A stretch of DNA of 64,000 nucleotides, taken from contig SHVY01000001.1 in the NCBI GenBank assembly GCA_009694045.1, forward strand, positions 1 to 64,000, written 5' to 3'. The notes under the pieces were generated by a model. It did not search any database. It saw only the letters and a program-made list of their open reading frames with translations, and was not told the DNA's origin. Origin of the DNA: Alphaproteobacteria bacterium (GTDB lineage Bacteria > Pseudomonadota > Alphaproteobacteria > SP197). A program made the translations under genes and the position numbers. Within the stretch, counting starts at the first letter, position 1, and each line of letters starts with the position of its first letter. Below, one piece after another: positions 59,955 through 64,000 of the stretch.

Positions 59955-60256
59955 GGCCAGGCGTTTTTCGGCCAGTCTCGTGCTCCGTGGATCACGCAAA
60001 GGACGACGACCTCCTCGTCGCCCGACGGGCTTCGACGCAATGCGTAAGCGACGATGTAGGGCAGCCTGGGGATGACCTCCTCATAGGTTCCCGCGACCCG
60101 CCCACGGCGGCCCGATGGCATCACGGCCAGGTCGCTGACTGTGCGGTCGATACGATCGGCTACGCGCCGGGCCGCGCCGGGATTATCGCGGGCAATGTAC
60201 GCGACGACCGAAACGAACTCCCCAAGTGCATCCTCCGACCAGAGGACTCGCCGCAT
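59927..60256 (-). CDS. RelE/ParE-family toxin
   Basis: The 109-residue protein begins 'RRVLWSEDALGEFVSVVAYI' and has 'ARRVADRIDRTVSDLAVMPS', 'GRVAGTYEEVIPRLPYIVAY' and a beta-strand end, the ParE/RelE fold. These toxins cleave ribosome-bound mRNA or poison gyrase. It begins two bases after the antitoxin stop and belongs to that pair. The tail of about 15 residues after 'GARDWP' is longer than usual and overlaps the Nudix gene. Confidence 0.85.
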   Translation of the reverse strand: MRRVLWSEDALGEFVSVVAYIARDNPGAARRVADRIDRTVSDLAVMPSGRRGRVAGTYEEVIPRLPYIVAYALRRSPSGDEEVVVLCVIHGARDWPKNAWPQSRQPNSE

Positions 60257-60258
60257 CG

Positions 60259-60510
60259 TTACGATCGCCGACTCGCAGTCGCCTTCCGGATGCGGGCCAT
60301 GGCCCGCTCGTGCGGCACCACCCGCCCGTCCCGCATATCGGCGAGCCCGCGGCCGATGCCCTCGATGATCGCCAACTCGCGCCCGACATAGTCCGCCACG
60401 GCCTCGCCGGCCAGGAACGACCGCGTGCGCTTCGTGCGCGTCGCCAGGCGATCGAGGGCATCCTTGGTTTCGGGCGCCACGCGGATCGTGATCGTCGTGC
60501 TCGTGGCCAT
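60259..60510 (-). CDS. Ribbon-helix-helix antitoxin (CopG/ParD-like)
   Basis: The 83-residue protein starts 'ATSTTITIRVAPETKDALDR' and continues 'LATRTKRTRSFLAGEAVADY', the RHH fold in which the first strand contacts DNA. It is followed directly by the toxin gene and should neutralise the toxin and repress the operon. A start at the earlier Met (three codons upstream) is possible. Confidence 0.85.
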   Translation of the reverse strand: MATSTTITIRVAPETKDALDRLATRTKRTRSFLAGEAVADYVGRELAIIEGIGRGLADMRDGRVVPHERAMARIRKATASRRS

Positions 60511-60545
60511 GATGTGCACAAGTGTATCGGTTCATGTACACCATA
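60511..60545 (-). promoter_or_regulatory. Candidate operator of the toxin-antitoxin operon
   Basis: Just upstream of the antitoxin start, GTGCAC and GTACAC-type hexamers form an imperfect inverted pair around AAGTGTATCGGTTCAT. An RHH antitoxin would bind such a site. The region to soxB (60546-60661) shows nothing else that I can name. Confidence 0.35.
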
Positions 60546-60661
60546 GCACGAATGGTCCAAAGTGGGTGAAACACCCATCGGCCCACTCCCCCGTTGACTG
60601 CCATTAAATTTCGTTGCATCCAAGGCACGCCGGGTCGCCGGCGTACTCCAGGGTCTTCGCC

Positions 60662-61918
60662 ATGGTCTTCGCCCTTCTCAAGTACGGGCTCAACCGCCAC
60701 TACCCCCGGGTCCACCAGTTCCCCAAGCCTCGGGACCTGAGGCCGTCCTACGACGTGGTCATCATCGGTGGCGGCGGGCATGGGCTGGCCACCGCCTACT
60801 ACCTGGCGCGCGACTGGGGCATCACCAACGTCGCGGTGCTGGACAAGGGCTACCTCGGCGGCGGCAACACGGCGCGCAACACGGCGATCATCCGGTCCAA
60901 CTACCTGACGCCCGAGGGCGTGCGGTTCTATGACGAATCGGTCCGGCTCTATAAGGACCTGTCGAACGACTTCGACATGAACATCATGTACTCGGAGCGG
61001 GGCCATTTCACCCTCGCCCACACCGATGCCGCGATCCGCACCATGCGCTGGCGAGCCGAGGTCAACAAGCACTTCGGGATCGAGTCCGAGCTGATCTTCA
61101 ACGACGACATCGCCAAGCTTTGCCCCCAGCTCAACCTGTCGGACAAGGCGCGGTACCCGGTGCTGGGGGCGCTCTACCATGTGCCGGGATCGATCGCCCG
61201 CCACGACGCGGTCGCCTGGGGCTATGGCGCCGGTGCCGCCATGCGCGGGGTGGACATCCACCAGCGGACCGAGGTGCTGTCGGTCACGCGCGAAGGGGTG
61301 AACGGCACGGGTGGTCGGGTGACGGGCGTCCTCACCAACCGCGGTCCGATCGCCTGCAAGAAGGTGATCCAGGCCGTGGCCGGCGCCTCGGGCCAGGTCG
61401 CCGCGATGGTCGGGATGCGCCTGCCGATCCGCACCATCCCGCTGCAGGCCTGCGTGTCGCAGCCACTCAAGCCGTTCCTCGACAAGATCATCGTGTCGGG
61501 CTCGCTGCACGTCTACATCTCGCAGTCGAGCCGGGGCGAGCTGGTGATGGGCGGTTCGACCGATCCCTATTCGCTCTACGGCACGCGCTCGACCCTCGAC
61601 TTCAAGGAGGGGCTGATGGCGCACATGCTGGAGCTCTTCCCGTTCCTCGGCAACGTCAAGATCCTGCGGCAATGGGCGGGGATGACCGACATGACCCCGG
61701 ACTTCGCGCCGATCATGGGCGAGACCCAGATCGAGAATTACTACATCGACGCGGGCTGGGGCACCTGGGGGTTCAAGGCGACTCCGGTGTGCGGCAAGCG
61801 CAACGCCGAAATGCTGGCGACGGGCCGGGTGCCCGAGCTGATCCAGGGGTTCACCTATCGGCGGTTCCACGACTACAACCAGCTCGGCGAGAAGGGCGCG
61901 GCGAGCGTCGGCCACTGA
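60662..61918 (+). CDS. soxB: Sarcosine oxidase beta subunit
   Basis: The 418-residue flavoprotein has the FAD motif 'VVIIGGGGHGLATAYYLARD' near residue 32, 'LGGGNTARNTAIIRSNYLTP' and 'ARHDAVAWGYG' near residue 180 with the His that is a candidate for covalent flavin linkage in this family. It belongs to heterotetrameric sarcosine oxidase, which demethylates sarcosine to glycine, formaldehyde (or methylene-THF) and H2O2. The ATG at 60662 is preferred over the longer track start. It is followed by soxD and soxA. Confidence 0.93.
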   Translation: MVFALLKYGLNRHYPRVHQFPKPRDLRPSYDVVIIGGGGHGLATAYYLARDWGITNVAVLDKGYLGGGNTARNTAIIRSNYLTPEGVRFYDESVRLYKDLSNDFDMNIMYSERGHFTLAHTDAAIRTMRWRAEVNKHFGIESELIFNDDIAKLCPQLNLSDKARYPVLGALYHVPGSIARHDAVAWGYGAGAAMRGVDIHQRTEVLSVTREGVNGTGGRVTGVLTNRGPIACKKVIQAVAGASGQVAAMVGMRLPIRTIPLQACVSQPLKPFLDKIIVSGSLHVYISQSSRGELVMGGSTDPYSLYGTRSTLDFKEGLMAHMLELFPFLGNVKILRQWAGMTDMTPDFAPIMGETQIENYYIDAGWGTWGFKATPVCGKRNAEMLATGRVPELIQGFTYRRFHDYNQLGEKGAASVGH

Positions 61919-61926
61919 GGACCAGC

Positions 61927-62220
61927 ATGAAAATTCTCAACTGCCCGTTGAACGGGCCGCGCAACATCTCGGAGTTCGTCTGGGGCGGCGAGGTGAAGGA
62001 GCATCCCGCGCTCGACTGCACCGACGAGCAGTGGGTCGACTACGCGGTCCTGGAGAACAACACGGCGGGCGTGGTGCGCGAGTGGTGGTACCACGTGCCG
62101 ACCGCGTACTGGATCATCGCCGAGCGCAACACCGTGACCGACGAGATCATCCGCACCTATCCGGCCCGCGAGCTGTTCAAGGACCGGGTCGAGTTTCCGG
62201 CACCGGCGGTCAAGCCATGA
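61927..62220 (+). CDS. soxD: Sarcosine oxidase delta subunit, variant
   Basis: The 97-residue protein begins 'MKILNCPLNGPRNISEFVWG' and contains 'WYHVPTAYWIIAERNT', aligned with SoxD, which binds zinc and helps join alpha and beta subunits. The usual CPYCG zinc-knuckle appears as CPLNG, and the later ligand region lacks Cys, so at most one of three Cys ligands remains. Zinc binding is therefore doubtful. It overlaps soxA by four bases (ATGA). Confidence 0.85.
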   Translation: MKILNCPLNGPRNISEFVWGGEVKEHPALDCTDEQWVDYAVLENNTAGVVREWWYHVPTAYWIIAERNTVTDEIIRTYPARELFKDRVEFPAPAVKP

Positions 62221-64000
62221 TGGCGAGCCGCCTGCCGGCCCCGGCCGGCGTCCTCATCGACCGGTCGAAGCCGATCACGTTCAATTTCTGTGGCCAGGAC
62301 TACACCGGGTTCCAGGGCGACACGATCGCCAGCGCGCTCGCCGCCAACGGTGTCGGCATGCTGTCGCGCTCGTTCAAGTACCACCGGCCCCGGGGTCTCA
62401 TGACCGCCGCCGGCCAGGACGCCAACACCCTGGTGCAGATCGGCGACGAGCCCAATGTCCTCGCCGACCTGCGGGCGATCGAGGCGGGCCTGGCGATCAC
62501 CGCCCAGAACGTGTTCGGCAGTTTGGCGAACGACTACGCCAACGTGCTCGACGGGCTCGGGCGGTTCCTGCCGGTCGGGTTCTACTACAAGACGTTTTTC
62601 CGCCCGAAGGGTGCATGGCGGTATTGGGAGAAGCTGATCCGGGCCCTCGCCGGCCTCGGCAAGGTCGACGTGGGCGCCCACCACGGCTACTACGACAAGC
62701 AGTACCTGTTCTGCGACGTGGCGGTGGTCGGCGGCGGTGCGGCCGGCTTGGCCGCGGCGCAGGCCGCGGCCGCGGCCGGCGCGGACGTGATCCTGATCGA
62801 GGAGAACGTGCGGCTCGGCGGTGCGCTCAACTACGCCCGCTTCGACGTGGAGGGCCGCCGTGGCCGCGGTTTGCGCGCCGACCTGGTGCCGCGCATCGAG
62901 GCCGACCAGAACATTCGGGTGCTGACCGGCGCCTTCGCCAATGGCTGGTTCGCCGACCATTGGATTCCGGTCATCCAGGGCAACCGCATGTACAAGCTGC
63001 GGGCCGGCGCGGTCGTCATCGCCAGCGGCAGCTACGAGCAGCCGCTGGTGTTTCGCAACAACGACCTGCCCGGGGTGATGTTCAGCTCGGCGGCGCAACG
63101 GCTGATCAAGCTGTACGGCGTGAAGCCGGGCACCCGCGCCGTCGTGGCGACCGCCAACGCCGACGGCTATGGCGCGGCACTGGACCTGTTGGACGCCGGG
63201 GTCGACGTGGCCTGCATCGCCGATCTCAGGCCCCAGCGCGGCGACGGCCCGCTGGCCGATGCGGTCAGGGATCGGGGCGTCCCGATCGTGCAGGGCGCCA
63301 CGGTCAGCGAGGCGATCCCACAGAAGGGCAACCTCGGCATCGAGGCGGCACGGGTCGCGAAAATCACCGGCCAGGGAACCACGGCGGACGTAGATGACCG
63401 CTTCGGCTGCGATCTGATCGTGACCGCCGTCGGATACAACCCGACCGCGAACCTGATCCATCACGCGGGCGGCACGTTCGTCTACAACGACGACACCGCC
63501 ATGTTCGAACTCACCGCGCTGCCGCAGGGCATGCAGGCCGCGGGCTCGGTGAACGGGTCGTTCGACATCGACGCGGTGATCGAGGACGGGGGCAAGGGCG
63601 GCTGGTCGGCGGCCAGGAACGCCGGATGCAAGGTCGGACCGATGCCAACGGTGCGCAACGATCGCGGCGCCTTCGGCGTCAACCATCCCTGGCCGATCTT
63701 CCCGCACCCGAAGGGTCGCGACTTCATCGACTTCGACGAGGACCTGCAGGTCCATGACATCCTCGACGCGATCGCCGAGGGCTACGACGACGTCGAGCTG
63801 ATGAAGCGGTTCTCGACCTGTGGCATGGGCCCGAGCCAGGGGCGGCATTCCTCGCTCAACTCGGTGCGGCTCACGGCCCGGGCGACGGGGCGGTCGGTGA
63901 CCGATACGGGCACCACCACGTCGCGCCCGCCCTATGCCGCGGAGACCTTCGGCGTGCTGGCCGGGCGCAGCTTCGAGCCCGAGCGGAAGACCGCCATGCA
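62217..64000 (+). CDS. soxA: Sarcosine oxidase alpha subunit (cut by window end)
   Basis: The gene starts ATGATG over the soxD stop and is open to the last base (594 codons). The N-terminal domain 'NFCGQDYTGFQGDTIASALA' is the 2Fe-2S-ferredoxin-like fold of SoxA, followed by the NAD/FAD motif 'VAVVGGGAAGLAAAQAAAAA' near residue 165. The fragment ends 'FEPERKTAMH', where the GcvT-like tetrahydrofolate-binding half normally begins. Full length should be about 1,000 residues. It would complete the enzyme that turns sarcosine into glycine and a one-carbon unit. A soxG gene probably lies beyond the window. Confidence 0.92.
   Translation, partial: MMASRLPAPAGVLIDRSKPITFNFCGQDYTGFQGDTIASALAANGVGMLSRSFKYHRPRGLMTAAGQDANTLVQIGDEPNVLADLRAIEAGLAITAQNVFGSLANDYANVLDGLGRFLPVGFYYKTFFRPKGAWRYWEKLIRALAGLGKVDVGAHHGYYDKQYLFCDVAVVGGGAAGLAAAQAAAAAGADVILIEENVRLGGALNYARFDVEGRRGRGLRADLVPRIEADQNIRVLTGAFANGWFADHWIPVIQGNRMYKLRAGAVVIASGSYEQPLVFRNNDLPGVMFSSAAQRLIKLYGVKPGTRAVVATANADGYGAALDLLDAGVDVACIADLRPQRGDGPLADAVRDRGVPIVQGATVSEAIPQKGNLGIEAARVAKITGQGTTADVDDRFGCDLIVTAVGYNPTANLIHHAGGTFVYNDDTAMFELTALPQGMQAAGSVNGSFDIDAVIEDGGKGGWSAARNAGCKVGPMPTVRNDRGAFGVNHPWPIFPHPKGRDFIDFDEDLQVHDILDAIAEGYDDVELMKRFSTCGMGPSQGRHSSLNSVRLTARATGRSVTDTGTTTSRPPYAAETFGVLAGRSFEPERKTAM

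Noticed and set aside
59927-61915. 662-residue minus-strand ORF including the RelE-like toxin
   Set aside because: Only the last 109 residues form the toxin, whose ATG at 60256 follows the antitoxin; the remainder is antisense to soxB.

Overview
The window is about 64 kb of GC-rich chromosomal DNA from an alphaproteobacterium, probably of the Rhodospirillales type. The indicators are an imuA-imuB-dnaE2 mutagenesis cassette behind a GAAC-N7-GAAC LexA box, a heterotetrameric sarcosine oxidase (soxBDA), an EAL protein of alphaproteobacterial type, dense coding with many ATGA/GTGA overlaps, and intergenic palindromes. No phage, plasmid, transposase, integrase, CRISPR array, rRNA or tRNA gene was seen.

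Layout. 0-8 kb: the tail of an SDR, a phytanoyl-CoA-dioxygenase-like/SHMT-like pair, a metY-like sulfhydrylase with a coupled alpha/beta hydrolase, an EamA exporter, a decayed GMC oxidoreductase, and half of a betaine-type ABC importer (binding protein and ATPase). 8-15 kb: a SprT-like protein, an MBL-fold hydrolase, argD-argF-hslO, a lipoprotein whose 5' end is filled with palindromes, and a ureohydrolase. 15-23 kb: an acyl-CoA synthetase coupled to an RND pump, an SDR, and the adaptor protein. 23-31 kb: HDAC-like deacetylase, xseB, ispA, dxs, tlyA (isoprenoid supply and RNA methylation), then aroC, fabI and a fatty acyl-CoA ligase on the minus strand. 31-39 kb: PEP-mutase-like lyase, J-protein, glycine-zipper lipoprotein, pdxH, CDF metal exporter, PAS-GAF-HD-GYP protein, SDR, and a damaged FitAB/VapBC-like pair. 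39-45 kb: DUF1028/RidA/HpaB cluster, then the complementary half of the betaine-type importer (second binding protein and a double-length permease). 45-53 kb: GNAT pseudogene, NatAB-type exporter, cupin, BCAT-like transaminase, pyrD, broken EAL gene fused to a foreign gene tail, HAD hydrolase, phytochelatin-synthase-like protein, thioesterase. 53-60 kb: the SOS mutagenesis operon, a Nudix hydrolase and a RelE/ParE-type toxin-antitoxin pair. 60-64 kb: soxB-soxD-soxA, the last one cut by the window end.

How the genes fit together. Two half-transporters for betaine-like compounds, a choline-dehydrogenase-like pseudogene, sarcosine oxidase and an SHMT-like enzyme suggest use of methylated glycines as carbon, nitrogen and one-carbon sources. 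The window shows signs of gene decay (four genes with stops, frameshifts or deletions). It also carries several families of short palindromes that begin and end with TA, usually inside CTAG. Three gene stop codons lie inside such CTAG ends, a 165-bp composite element occurs twice in opposite orientation, and three palindromes stand in tandem inside a lipoprotein reading frame. These repeats are the least explained feature of the window.
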